From Pseudooceanicola spongiae (lineage in GTDB: Bacteria > Pseudomonadota > Alphaproteobacteria > Rhodobacterales > Rhodobacteraceae): DNA of 64,000 nt. The stretch is from NCBI RefSeq assembly GCF_014899185.1, contig NZ_CP045201.1, positions 3,573,501 to 3,637,500 of the forward strand. Direction: 5' to 3'. The notes under the pieces were generated by a model. That model had not been told where the DNA came from. It ran no database searches and was given only the letters and a program-made list of their open reading frames with translations. The position numbers and the translations under genes were made by a program. Every line of letters starts with the position of its first letter. Position 1 is the first letter of the stretch. This document shows positions 18,383 to 27,046 of the stretch, piece after piece.

Positions 18383-20451
18383 GTGAACTTCAGGAGTACC
18401 ACAAGAATCTGATGGCCGATATCCGGCGCGAAGCCGATGCCAGCGGGATATTCCCGGTCGAGGCCTTCTTCGATCGAATGACCGAGCGCCTGACGGAAGC
18501 GGGCGAGCTCGAGGTGGCAGATCGTGCCTACTACCAGAGCGGCGAAGGGGGGCAGAGGCTCAGGGTTGACGGGTATGCGGGTGACCCTCGAGACAGCGCG
18601 GGAGTGTTGGGCCTGATCGTCTGCGACTTCATCGACAGTGAGGAGGTTCAGACCTTTGGAAAAGGCGATGTTCCGCCCATTCTGAACCCACTGATCCGTT
18701 TTCTGAAAAAGGCCCGGTCAGAAGATTTCCGCGATGCTCTGAACGAGGTTAGCCCCGCGTTTCAGGTCTCCGACCTGATCATCACGACGTGGTCACAGGT
18801 TACCAAGGTCAAGCTGATCCTCGTATCGAACCGCCAGTATATTGGACGGGACGATGCGGTGAAGCTGCAGGAGCTCGACGATGTGCCGGTGACCTGGTCG
18901 GTTTGGGATCTGGCGCGTTTCGAGCGGTTCGACCGTTCAGGTCAGGCCCTCGAAGATATGGTGATCGACTTCGCCGGGGACTTCGGTGGGCCCCTTCCAG
19001 CGCTAAAGGCCTCGCAGAAGGGCGCAGCGCTAGAAAGTTATCTCCTGATCGTACCTGGTGAGCAGCTTGCAGCGATATACGACCGCTGGGGCGCCCGTCT
19101 TCTCGAGGCCAATGTTCGTTCGTTTCTCCAAGCGCGAGCAAAAACCAACAAGGGAATCCAGAAGACGATCAAGGAAGAGCCGGAGCTGTTCTTTCCCTAC
19201 AACAACGGGCTGTCTGCGACGGCGGATGATGTTGCCTGCGTGCGCACGGATGATGGTCTTGCGATTGCATCGATCAGCAACCTGCAGATCGTGAACGGCG
19301 CACAGACTACCGGTTCGATCCACACTGGGCTCAAGAGTGCCAAGGAACAGCTTCCACAGGTTTTCGTCCAGATGAAGTTGACCGTTGTCGCGCCCGACCG
19401 TTCCGAGGAGATCGTCCCGAAGATTTCCGAGTTCGCGAACACCCAGAACAAGGTGAACGCGGCGGATTTCTTCTCGAACCACCCGTTTCACATCCGGATC
19501 GAGCAGTTTTCGCGTAGCGTGATCTTTACGGCCCGAGACGGCGAGCGTCATGACAGCAAATGGTTCTATGAGCGGTCCCGCGGTCAGTTCATCAATGCGC
19601 GGGTTCGCTTGACGCCTGCCCAGCAGAAGAAATTCGACCTCGAGTTCCCCAAGTCTCAGCTCTTCATCAAGACTGACCTCGCGAAATTCGAGTACTCGGC
19701 CGCCGGGCATCCCCATATCGTTTCACGAGGCGCACAGAAAAATTTCGCCGAATTCGCCAAGGAGATCGGCGAGGCCTGGGCCAAGAGCGATGCTCGATAC
19801 GATGAGCTCTGGTATCGACGCCTGATCGCCAAAGCAATTGTTTTCCGGAAGCTGGAAACCGAGGTGCCGAAACAGCCTTGGTACGAAGGCGGCTACCGCG
19901 CGAATATCGTTACCTACGCCATGGCGAAGGTCTTCCACGACGCCACCAGCGACAAGCAGGTTCTGGACGTTGACGCCATCTGGCGGCGTCAGGCTGCCCC
20001 GGCGCCCTTGCTGCGTGCGCTTCTCGTCGCTGCGGCAGAGGCGAACGACGTCATTACCCATCCACCGGCCGGGGTTCGTAACATGTCGGAGTGGGCCAAG
20101 CAGCAGGCATGCTGGAATGGATTGAAAGGCAGGAAGCTCGACTATGACGACGACTTCGCCAGCTGCCTCACGCTGGTCGAGAGCGTACGAACCGCAGTAA
20201 GGGACGCGCGGGCGAAGAAGGCCTTGACCGCCAGCATCAACGCTCAGACCGAGGTGGTCAAGCTCGGGGCCGAGTTCTGGGACAGGGTTATGGATTGGGG
20301 CAGAGCTGAACGGAAGTTGTCACCCAAGGACTTTCAGATCCTGCAGATCTGCGCCTCGATGCCGCGACGGATACCTTCGGACTTTCAGGCCACGCATGCA
20401 ATGGACCTGCTGCAGAGGATGAAGGATCAGGGATATGAGGTTGTTGCATGA
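18379..20451 (+). CDS. AIPR-family (abortive infection phage resistance) protein
   Basis: At 690 residues this has the AIPR domain. Landmarks are FFPYNNGLSATADD (about residue 271), NLQIVNGAQTTGSI (about 304), VQMKLTVV, and ISEFANTQNKVNAADFFSNH (about 352). AIPR proteins were named for phage-resistance phenotypes and recur with Z1 and MutL-like ATPases. Their biochemistry is not settled. As last gene of the coupled run it is probably an effector or adaptor. The ATG overlaps the previous stop. No membrane segments or signal peptide. The inverted repeat that follows (20474-20561) may end the transcript. Confidence 0.88.
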   Translation: MSELQEYHKNLMADIRREADASGIFPVEAFFDRMTERLTEAGELEVADRAYYQSGEGGQRLRVDGYAGDPRDSAGVLGLIVCDFIDSEEVQTFGKGDVPPILNPLIRFLKKARSEDFRDALNEVSPAFQVSDLIITTWSQVTKVKLILVSNRQYIGRDDAVKLQELDDVPVTWSVWDLARFERFDRSGQALEDMVIDFAGDFGGPLPALKASQKGAALESYLLIVPGEQLAAIYDRWGARLLEANVRSFLQARAKTNKGIQKTIKEEPELFFPYNNGLSATADDVACVRTDDGLAIASISNLQIVNGAQTTGSIHTGLKSAKEQLPQVFVQMKLTVVAPDRSEEIVPKISEFANTQNKVNAADFFSNHPFHIRIEQFSRSVIFTARDGERHDSKWFYERSRGQFINARVRLTPAQQKKFDLEFPKSQLFIKTDLAKFEYSAAGHPHIVSRGAQKNFAEFAKEIGEAWAKSDARYDELWYRRLIAKAIVFRKLETEVPKQPWYEGGYRANIVTYAMAKVFHDATSDKQVLDVDAIWRRQAAPAPLLRALLVAAAEANDVITHPPAGVRNMSEWAKQQACWNGLKGRKLDYDDDFASCLTLVESVRTAVRDARAKKALTASINAQTEVVKLGAEFWDRVMDWGRAERKLSPKDFQILQICASMPRRIPSDFQATHAMDLLQRMKDQGYEVVA

Positions 20452-20473
20452 TCCTGATCGGCCGGATCCGTTA

Positions 20474-20561
20474 GGTCCAGATTAGATCGGCCTCGGGCAC
20501 TGGAGCACCGGAGGTGGCTTGCAACCTCCACCGTCCAAGTCGATCCGTGAAAATCTGGACC
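20474..20561 (+). repeat. Nested inverted repeat after the AIPR gene
   Basis: GGTCCAGATT (20474-20483) is perfectly repeated in inverted form as AATCTGGACC (20552-20561). Inside lies a second hairpin, GGAGGT (20510-20515) with ACCTCC (20524-20529). There is no T-run. It could be a transcription terminator, a folded RNA or a recombination scar between the defence operon and the transposition genes. Confidence 0.5.
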
Positions 20562-20572
20562 GGAAAGGATAT

Positions 20573-20584
20573 CGGAAATTTCCG
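20573..20584 (+). promoter_or_regulatory. Palindrome CGGAAATTTCCG, possible operator
   Basis: A perfect 12-bp palindrome sits about 50 bp upstream of the zinc-ribbon gene. Its place fits an operator for that gene, perhaps an autoregulatory one. This is inference from symmetry and position. Confidence 0.35.
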
Positions 20585-20636
20585 TTTGCGTTATGACCTC
20601 GCGCCATGACTTAACCTGTTCATTCGAACGAGGGGG

Positions 20637-21227
20637 ATGTGCTATCGCCCCCTCATGACGCCAGACCTATTCCCAAACAAGACTCTGGAACGGATACACT
20701 GGATTTCACTGTATCTCGGCCTGCCCGATGCCGGTCTTGATGCCGCCTTTCCATCAGAGGCAGCCTGCGAGGCTCGGTTGTATCAGGTTCGGTGGCCAGA
20801 TGGACCGGTATGTCCGGATTGCTTTCAGACGAATGTCCAATTTCTTGATCTGCGAAAAGTTCAGACCTGCCGGAAATGCAAGAAGCAGTTCAGCCTGACA
20901 TCGGGAACGGATCTGCATGGCATCCACCGGGGCTTACGGTTCTATTTCGGGCTCGCCGAAGAGATCATCCAGTACCGGCAAAGAGGCGCGATGCCGACTT
21001 TGCGTGAGCTCCAGGACGATCATGGCATGGCCTATGCGACTGCCATCCGGCTCCGGAGCAAACTGACCAAAGACTTGGCAAAGTTCCATGGCGGCCTGCT
21101 TGGGCGCTGCATCTGCATCGATTTTCCAAACCTCCCCCCAGATATGGTGTTCGGGAGCGAAAGCCATCTGCTGCATCTCGAAGGCGAAATGCAGCGGCGG
21201 CGCTGGCAATCGGTCGGAATTGAGTAA
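20637..21227 (+). CDS. Lone zinc-ribbon protein related to the N-terminus of IS1595-type transposases
   Basis: Two starts are possible: ATG 20637, directly abutting AGGGGG, and ATG 20655. From 20637 the product is 196 residues. A four-cysteine zinc ribbon (VCPDC ... TCRKC) and then FSLTSGTDLHGIHRGLRFYFGL resemble the DNA-binding front of IS1595/ISXO2 transposases. A helical HTH-like region (LRELQDDHGMAYATAIRLRS) follows, then a short tail. No DDE catalytic domain follows, and the frame stops normally. GAGGGGG (20630-20636) can pair with CCCCCTC (20648-20654), which would hide the ribosome-binding site of the first start. It may be a regulator or a transposition accessory. Function unknown. 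Confidence 0.7.
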   Translation: MCYRPLMTPDLFPNKTLERIHWISLYLGLPDAGLDAAFPSEAACEARLYQVRWPDGPVCPDCFQTNVQFLDLRKVQTCRKCKKQFSLTSGTDLHGIHRGLRFYFGLAEEIIQYRQRGAMPTLRELQDDHGMAYATAIRLRSKLTKDLAKFHGGLLGRCICIDFPNLPPDMVFGSESHLLHLEGEMQRRRWQSVGIE

Positions 21228-21661
21228 AGTAGATACTCTGTCCACACCTCAGCGCTCCCCCAAGCTTTCATTCGCAAAAGCCGAAACCTAAATCCTCATC
21301 ACAAGGCGCAAACAGAGCTGGGCCAACTGATGAGATGACAGCCATCACGGACGTTAACATGGCGATCGGGCGTGCGAGTTTTGAGGAGGGAATAGAAAGC
21401 TAATGTGCTGTAATAAAATAATAATTGACTCGAATCGCATGGGGCTGAACGGTCCCGCCGAACCGCACCGCGCGGGTTGGAGAACATTGAAAACCGCGTT
21501 CCGCATCGCCATGCGCACCTGAACATGCACCGCTAGAAGAGGGCTGTTGGCCGCATAATCTTGCCTAGGAAGGACTTCAGAGAGTTCAGGCAACCGCGAT
21601 CAAAACCCGGAAATCTTAACTCAAGACCTCACTCGCATGAGCGGATGAGAACGGAGACGTC
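21228..21661 (+). other. Upstream region of tnsABC, no gene seen
   Basis: A 434-bp stretch with an AT-rich core (21390-21430: TAATAAAATAATAATTGACT). TTGACT at 21425-21430 could serve as a -35 element, but I see no matching -10 at the usual spacing. The end holds the GGAG site of the tnsA-like gene. The opposite-strand frame here has no recognisable protein. Confidence 0.4.
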
Positions 21662-22393
21662 ATGCCATATCCTCTTGAATGGGACACATCGACAGGAAAG
21701 CAGAAAAAGCTTCCCGCGCTGAAAGTGAATCCGATCCACGGTGTCCTGCCCTATGACGGCTACCGTAATCCGCTGACCCGCAGCAGCTCGGCCTCCCGCG
21801 TCTCCATGACGTTCGCCACGCCAGCAACGAAGGGACAGCGCAAGGTCTATCACTTCGATGGTCAGCGGGAGATGGCGGTTGGTATCGAGGCGATTCTGAC
21901 GCCCGAACTTTACGGGCTTGAGGTTCAGCTTCCGCCCATCTTCTATCCGTACGGCAAGAAGAAACCCAACGAACATAGCTTCGATCTGCGCATCACGTTC
22001 AGTGATGGCTTCAGGCGTGCGGTCTTCGTGCGCAATGGCACAAGCCTAGCGCGGCAAAAGACCCAGGACGAAATCACGGCGATCTTCGCCGCAACCCCAG
22101 CTTCGTTCGCGGACGACATTATCGTCGTGAACGGCGATCACTACACGCGCGCTTACCGGGACAATTTGCTCCGGATCTACAAGTCGACCTTGGCAGCCGA
22201 CGAAGATGCCGACCGGCACGTCCTCGACCGTGCCCTGACCTGCCACTATTGGCTCATGCGCGAATTGCTGGTGCAATGCGATGTCGCCTGGGGCCGGGCA
22301 TTGAATTCGGTTCTGCGTCTCGTGGGTCAGGGCGCGATCAAGGCGAACTGGAACACCGTCATCAGTGAATACTCCCGGATCTGGGTCGCCTGA
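21662..22393 (+). CDS. TnsA-like transposon endonuclease, atypical
   Basis: This 243-residue protein sits directly before tnsB and tnsC, the position of TnsA, and has a compatible order of elements: a Glu in the helix [15 protein letters not shown], a Gln in [14 protein letters not shown], then [12 protein letters not shown] and RRAVFVRNG. TnsA is a restriction-like nuclease that cuts the 5' ends of the element so that it leaves by cut-and-paste. The catalytic triad in TnsA is Glu, Asp and a Lys after the second strand. Here Asp is present, but the expected Lys position reads Asn (VRNG), so activity is uncertain. Its last base overlaps the tnsB start (TGATG). Confidence 0.65.
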   Translation: MPYPLEWDTSTGKQKKLPALKVNPIHGVLPYDGYRNPLTRSSSASRVSMTFATPATKGQRKVYHFDGQREMAVGIEAILTPELYGLEVQLPPIFYPYGKKKPNEHSFDLRITFSDGFRRAVFVRNGTSLARQKTQDEITAIFAATPASFADDIIVVNGDHYTRAYRDNLLRIYKSTLAADEDADRHVLDRALTCHYWLMRELLVQCDVAWGRALNSVLRLVGQGAIKANWNTVISEYSRIWVA

Positions 22394-24642
22394 TGTCCGC
22401 CAAGGCGACATACAGGATCCCGCAAGGGTCGGAGTTGGTGCTTGAACGTCGCCGCTGGCGCGTGGTTGGCAAGGATCCCGAAGGGTATGCCGTCGAGGGG
22501 ATCGACGATGGCGAGTGCATCGTACTGCCGTTCCGGCGCGTCACCGAGGCCCTGACTGTCGGTGACGGCGAAGTCATCACGCCCGTGATGGCCGAGACCC
22601 GCCGGAAGCTTCTGGACTACACGGGCGGCCTTGAAAAACTGGCTCATTTGCCCGCGCCCGAGCAGCGCGATGTGCGCGCACGACTGGGGCTGATCCATGC
22701 GATGGATGCCCTTGAAGCGGAGGGCAGAAAGCTTACCCAGCGGCATCTTGCCCGGCGTGATGTCCGGCAGCGTCTTCGCGAAATGGCAAAGGTGCTCACC
22801 AATGACCCGAAACTTTTTCATGACGTCCACATCGGCAGTGCCAAGCGCCCGCACTCATTGCCAACAGGTCGCGTCCTTCAGGAAATGCGCAACACCTTTA
22901 TCAGTTTTGGTCGCGAACCGATCGTGCTGGCACGCCGTCATCATCTGAAAGGTCCGCCAGAAGATCAAAGGCGGCGGATGTGTGCGACGCAGGAAAGGTT
23001 CATTGCCTATGTTGCCAACCTGTATCTAAGTACGCAGCAACCGGAAATCGGGCCTCTTTACGAGAACGGAAAGGCAGCGTTCGAGCTTTCGGAGCAGGAT
23101 ATCCTCAGGGGCGTAAAACTTCCTTCTGTGACGACGATCCGGACGCGCATTCGAGAGTTGCCTCGCCCGCTGGTGGAAGCAGGGCGGAACGGCAAACGAC
23201 ACGCGCAGAACAAGTATGGCGCCGGATCGACGGACATTCGCGCCCTGAAATACGGTGAGACGTGCCCGACCGATCAGTACCTCATGTCGATCTTCACGAA
23301 TTCAAAAGGCGAGATCTTCGTCAAGAAGATCGACCCTGCGAAAGCAACTGAGCCCCTCGAGAAAGGGGAAATCAGGCGTCTGTGGCTGTTCTTGATGATC
23401 GATCTGGCGACCCGGCTGCCGCTGGCGTGGCTCCTGTCCGAGACGGCTGACGGTGATCATCAGAAGAAGCTGCTCCGGATGGCCCTGCGCGACAAGACCC
23501 GTGAAAAGGTCCGTTATGGCTGCAAGCACGATCCCGCACGCCCAGTGAGCTTGGCTCTGGTCAAGTCGGACAATGGCACGGCAGCCCGTAACGCGGAAGT
23601 TTATGCCAGTCAGCTCGGGCTCGGCACGTCGGTGATGACCGGCCGGGCATACAACTCGACCGACAACGCCTATGCAGAACGCCCCTTCGGGACTCTGCAG
23701 TGGAAGGTCCTTAACTTCCTGCCAGGCTATACCGGCAGCCGGCCAGGTGAGTTGAACGGATACGACGGTCAGAAGAAAGCTGTGATCACGTCCGACGCTC
23801 TGATGGGGATTATCACCCGCTACTTCGTAGACGAGTACCCGTACAACCCCCACAACGGCACGGGCATGTTCGGTGCGACGCCTTGGCAGAAATTCGAGGA
23901 AGTCAAAATGAGATCGGACGGGATTGATGCCCCGACACCCGATCTGGTCCGCCTGCACCTTGGTGAAGAGGTGCAGGCAACGGCGACATCGGAGGGCGTA
24001 AAGGTCTTCGGCATTCCGTACAACTGCTCGGAATTGCAAACTCTTGCGGCCAAGCGGCAAGTGAAATGCACCGTCATGCTGGACCCTGACGACCTGCGAA
24101 AGGTGACCATCCTGAATGCTGAATGGAAGGACGTTATCATCGCCGACCTGCAGATGACGACATTCGCCGATCTGACGCTGGATGAGGCCTTGGATGTCAA
24201 GCGTGCAGCCATCGAGGCAAACCCTGAATTGCGAGCATTGCATCAAAGACATCTTGAAGAGGCTCGTCGGCGTAGGGTTCGTGAGTCAGGCTTTTTTCCG
24301 GATTCGAACTTGCCTTCGTCGTACGTGCGGATCGACAAGCTTTGGAAAGACGCGGCTGACATGGCGAACGTCGAGGTCGTATCGATGAGCAGGTCGGTCA
24401 CGACAGTGGAACCCGGGTCGATCATGGACCGCCCCGGTTTTACCGCGCCTCGTACTGACGTGGCGGCCCAGGATGAGATGTCTTCACCCGCCGCACAAGA
24501 CGCCCTGCCCTCGGAAGCATCGCCACACCTCATCGAACCCGACGCGATGTCGACGGACGCGACGCTGCCGGAGGCGGCAACCGACGAAAAGATCACGATC
24601 ACGAAACCCATGTTCAGTCCCATCACGGAGAGTAAGGTATGA
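22393..24642 (+). CDS. tnsB: TnsB/TniA-type DDE transposase
   Basis: The protein has 749 residues. After an N-terminal DNA-binding region, the RNase H-like integrase core (rve) shows [11 protein letters not shown] (first Asp, about residue 294), [27 protein letters not shown] (second Asp, about 391) and [15 protein letters not shown] (catalytic Glu, about 430). A Mu-transposase-type C-terminal beta-barrel follows, then an acidic tail likely to contact TnsC. The enzyme cuts and joins the 3' ends. All three acidic residues are present. It overlaps tnsC in ATGA. The end repeats at 25709-25835 are its likely binding sites. Confidence 0.92.
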   Translation: MSAKATYRIPQGSELVLERRRWRVVGKDPEGYAVEGIDDGECIVLPFRRVTEALTVGDGEVITPVMAETRRKLLDYTGGLEKLAHLPAPEQRDVRARLGLIHAMDALEAEGRKLTQRHLARRDVRQRLREMAKVLTNDPKLFHDVHIGSAKRPHSLPTGRVLQEMRNTFISFGREPIVLARRHHLKGPPEDQRRRMCATQERFIAYVANLYLSTQQPEIGPLYENGKAAFELSEQDILRGVKLPSVTTIRTRIRELPRPLVEAGRNGKRHAQNKYGAGSTDIRALKYGETCPTDQYLMSIFTNSKGEIFVKKIDPAKATEPLEKGEIRRLWLFLMIDLATRLPLAWLLSETADGDHQKKLLRMALRDKTREKVRYGCKHDPARPVSLALVKSDNGTAARNAEVYASQLGLGTSVMTGRAYNSTDNAYAERPFGTLQWKVLNFLPGYTGSRPGELNGYDGQKKAVITSDALMGIITRYFVDEYPYNPHNGTGMFGATPWQKFEEVKMRSDGIDAPTPDLVRLHLGEEVQATATSEGVKVFGIPYNCSELQTLAAKRQVKCTVMLDPDDLRKVTILNAEWKDVIIADLQMTTFADLTLDEALDVKRAAIEANPELRALHQRHLEEARRRRVRESGFFPDSNLPSSYVRIDKLWKDAADMANVEVVSMSRSVTTVEPGSIMDRPGFTAPRTDVAAQDEMSSPAAQDALPSEASPHLIEPDAMSTDATLPEAATDEKITITKPMFSPITESKV

Positions 24643-25604
24643 GCGAGTTCATCATCGAGGCCTACAGGGACGCAGCCGCTGACGCGGGCAGTCGGATCTA
24701 TCCCCTGGTCCGTGCCGCTAAGCTGAAGTCGGACTTTGCCCGGGTGTTCAGCGCGCACTTGGGACACCTGATCAACGGCGACCGTTTCGAAACCCAAGGG
24801 CTTCTGGTGACGGGCCCTTCCGGGAGCGGCAAAACGACGGAGATCGGCGCCCTGATCCGCCGCTTCAATGACGACGCGATCATCCTGCCGGATGGGTCAC
24901 GCGCGCGGTTTGCCGAATGCGTGCTGAAGGGCATCGGCACGTGGAAGGATCTCGGAAAGGCCACGGCGAACGCCCTCGGCTACCCGGTCAGCGCCAAGGC
25001 CAGACTGACGCAAAGCGATATCTGGGACATTGTGGTGCGCGAGGCCAAGCTGGCGGGCATCGTCGGTATCCACTTCGACGAAGCGCAGCACATTTTCCGG
25101 GCGAAGAGCGACGCTGACAGGCTGGCAGTCCTCGACTCGTTCAAGACCTTGATGAAGTCCCATGACTGGCCGCTGATCCTGATCTTTTCGGGGGTGCCTG
25201 AGCTCAATGGCTACATGAAGTCGGAGCCGCAGCTCTACCGCCTCCTGCACCGCATCCGCTTCAGCGACATCAGCGTCCCGGAGGACTATCAGACCATCCA
25301 TGAAATCGTCGGCAGCTACGCGCTACGGGCCGGGGCCCAGGTGGACCAGGATCTGATGACACAGGACTTCTTCGACCGGCTTGTCGCCGCCTCGGCGTCG
25401 CGGTGGGGCCTGCTGCTGGAGGTTACCAAAGGTGCGGTCGCCGTTTCACAGCATGCCGGCGCCGAGACCCTGACCCGGGATCACTTCGCGGATTGGTGGG
25501 TTTCCAAAACCGAATGCGCGCGGGTCGCCACGCCTTTCATGCATAGCGGCTACCTGACGCTGTACCGGAAAGACCACCCGTTCGTGAAAGCCCTCGACGA
25601 CTGA
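24639..25604 (+). CDS. tnsC: TnsC/TniB-type AAA+ transposition regulator
   Basis: This 321-residue ATPase has Walker [13 protein letters not shown] (about residues 61-72), Walker [12 protein letters not shown] (about 143), a sensor-like [11 protein letters not shown], and a helical lid. TnsC/TniB forms ATP-dependent filaments on target DNA, links TniQ to the transposase and provides target immunity. The short length is closer to TniB or to TnsC of compact Tn7-like elements than to Tn7 TnsC itself (555 residues). Its start overlaps tnsB (ATGA). A strong terminator follows 35 bp after the stop. Confidence 0.9.
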   Translation: MSEFIIEAYRDAAADAGSRIYPLVRAAKLKSDFARVFSAHLGHLINGDRFETQGLLVTGPSGSGKTTEIGALIRRFNDDAIILPDGSRARFAECVLKGIGTWKDLGKATANALGYPVSAKARLTQSDIWDIVVREAKLAGIVGIHFDEAQHIFRAKSDADRLAVLDSFKTLMKSHDWPLILIFSGVPELNGYMKSEPQLYRLLHRIRFSDISVPEDYQTIHEIVGSYALRAGAQVDQDLMTQDFFDRLVAASASRWGLLLEVTKGAVAVSQHAGAETLTRDHFADWWVSKTECARVATPFMHSGYLTLYRKDHPFVKALDD

Positions 25605-25638
25605 TACCAATCAGATCCGACCACCACGACACCATGAC

Positions 25639-25662
25639 CCGCCTCTTCGAGGCGGTTTTTTT
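25639..25662 (+). terminator. Rho-independent terminator after tnsC
   Basis: CCGCCT (25639-25644) pairs with AGGCGG (25650-25655) around a CTTCG loop, followed by TTTTTTT. This is a textbook intrinsic terminator closing the tnsABC transcript inside the transposon end. Confidence 0.9.
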
Positions 25663-25708
25663 CATGGGCGAAGCCAGTTAAGAGACACTGAAAAAAGATC
25701 AAAAATAG

Positions 25709-25835
25709 TTTGCGCAGACTATACCTTTCTTGCGCAGGGTATTGCTTTCGATTCGTTTTCGGCACCGTATAAGACGCTGTTTTTATTGTATTTTTAAGCC
25801 TTCATTTTGCGGCCGATTTTCGGTTTGCGCAGACA
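25709..25835 (+). repeat. Right end of the Tn7-like element: three TTGCGCAG repeats
   Basis: Three direct repeats lie between the terminator and the integrase remnant: TTTGCGCAGAC at 25709-25719, TTGCGCAGG at 25730-25738 and TTTGCGCAGACA at 25824-25835. Each is followed by a similar ATxxCTTTC stretch. The outermost copy reads TGTCTGCGCAAA on the minus strand, the TGT..ACA form typical of Tn7-like termini, so I place the end at 25835. Repeated TnsB-binding sites inside the ends are usual for this group. I did not find a matching left end. Confidence 0.6.
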
Positions 25836-25866
25836 TTCCCTTTCGTTGGCATGACTTAAGAATATT

Positions 25867-26891
25867 TTAGGGTTTTCTTTTTGGTCTGTGGACCGAACCT
25901 GCGCTGCTAAACTCCAGAGAACCAGCTGCGCGACGCAGAAAGTCGGGGCTGAATCAGGCATAGGTGCTGCGCGTGATGTTCGGATTGGTGTGGCCAAGGT
26001 ATTCAGCGATTTCTTCAATCGGAACAAAAGCTTCGGCCATAAATCGACCCGCTGTGCCACGCAGGTCGTGAGGGGGGTGCAGTGATCAATTCCGGACCTG
26101 ACGACAGCAGCATTGAATCCGGTCTTGATCGACCCAACCTGACGACCGCCCCATTCGATCACGAAATCAGACAAGGCACCTTCGCGAGCGAAGGTGAGCG
26201 CTACATTCAGCGTGTCATTTATTGGGATGGTCGCGCGACCTTTGCGCGGTCCGGTGTCATTTGCTGCCAGCCGAATGATGCGCCGATCTAGGTCGACGCG
26301 ATTCCATGTCAGTTCCAGAAGCGCCCCGATGCGGCCGGCGGTGGTCAGCATCAGCAGCATGGCGAGGCGAATATGTGGGTCGATAGCAGCGGCTAGCAGA
26401 CTCTCAGCCTCTGCGCGTGTCAGGTATCTATCGCGCGGCGGGGGCGTCTGGGGAAGTTCTATCGCGGGTGCTGCGCTGATCAGCTTGGTCCTGTGTGCCC
26501 ATCTTAGGCATGTCCTTGGGCACCCTAGCTCGGTCCTGATCGTGGCATCCTTTCGGCCTGCCTCTCGCCGCTTGGCGATGAAGCTGCGACAGTCCGCAAT
26601 CGTGATCTGATTTGGCGATAGATGCCGGAAGTCGGGCAGAACGTTTCGCCCGGTTTGAACCATCTTGGAAGCTTGGCGGCGTCCCCCGACCTCGATCTGG
26701 TAAGACTCCCAAATTTGACCGACCGTCATGCCGGTGGCGGGTGCGGTTATTCCAAGGATTAGGTCCCGCGCTTCGCGCTCGGCTTCCTTGGGCGTGTGTG
26801 CGTCAAGACGATAACGTCGACGTCTTCCGCCCGGTTCGTTCCATGTGACGACAAATCGCCCGTTGAGGCGTCCGATTCTGTATTCGCGCAT
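25867..26891 (-). pseudogene. Tyrosine recombinase (phage/island integrase) pseudogene
   Basis: The N-terminal two thirds read well from MREYRIGRLNGRFVV, with a SAM-like core-binding domain and the first catalytic Arg in TTAGRIGALLELTW. In the catalytic domain the frame shifts at a six-C tract (26072-26077 on the plus strand). The other frame then gives HDLRGTAGRFMAEA, YLGHTNPNITRSTYA, i.e. the HxxR, His and Tyr residues, but a TGA follows at 25954-25956. A TAA closes the original gene at 25867-25869. One base lost from the C tract explains the shift. Two lesions make this a pseudogene. It belongs to the small phage-like group to its right, not to the Tn7-like element. Confidence 0.85.
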
Positions 26892-26893
26892 TC

Positions 26894-27046
26894 TTATCCC
26901 TCAACAATCTCTGGGCGGATTCGGTACATTCGTCTGACGCGGAAAGCTGGGAGCATTCCGTCTCGGATCATGTTTCGAACTGTTTCGCCGCTACAGCCCC
27001 ATCGTTCGGCCAGTCCGTCGGGCGTGAATGGTCTGGTGCCGATCAT
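26894..27046 (-). CDS. Excisionase-like small HTH DNA-binding protein
   Basis: A 50-residue frame reads MIGTRPFTPDGLAERWGCSG, then ETVRNMIRDGMLPAFRVRRM and YRIRPEIVEG. This is the MerR-like helix-turn-helix of AlpA/excisionase proteins (the helix L-A-E-R-W-x-C-S-x-x-T-V-R-x-M). It lies directly upstream of the integrase start (2 nt apart) and overlaps the preceding gene in an ATGA, the usual place for a recombination directionality factor. It is intact, although the integrase is not. Confidence 0.75.
   Translation of the reverse strand: MIGTRPFTPDGLAERWGCSGETVRNMIRDGMLPAFRVRRMYRIRPEIVEG

Noticed and set aside
8540..25835. CRISPR-associated transposon
   Set aside because: tniQ and tnsABC are present, but no cas gene, no repeat-spacer array and no crRNA-like repeats were seen anywhere in the element.
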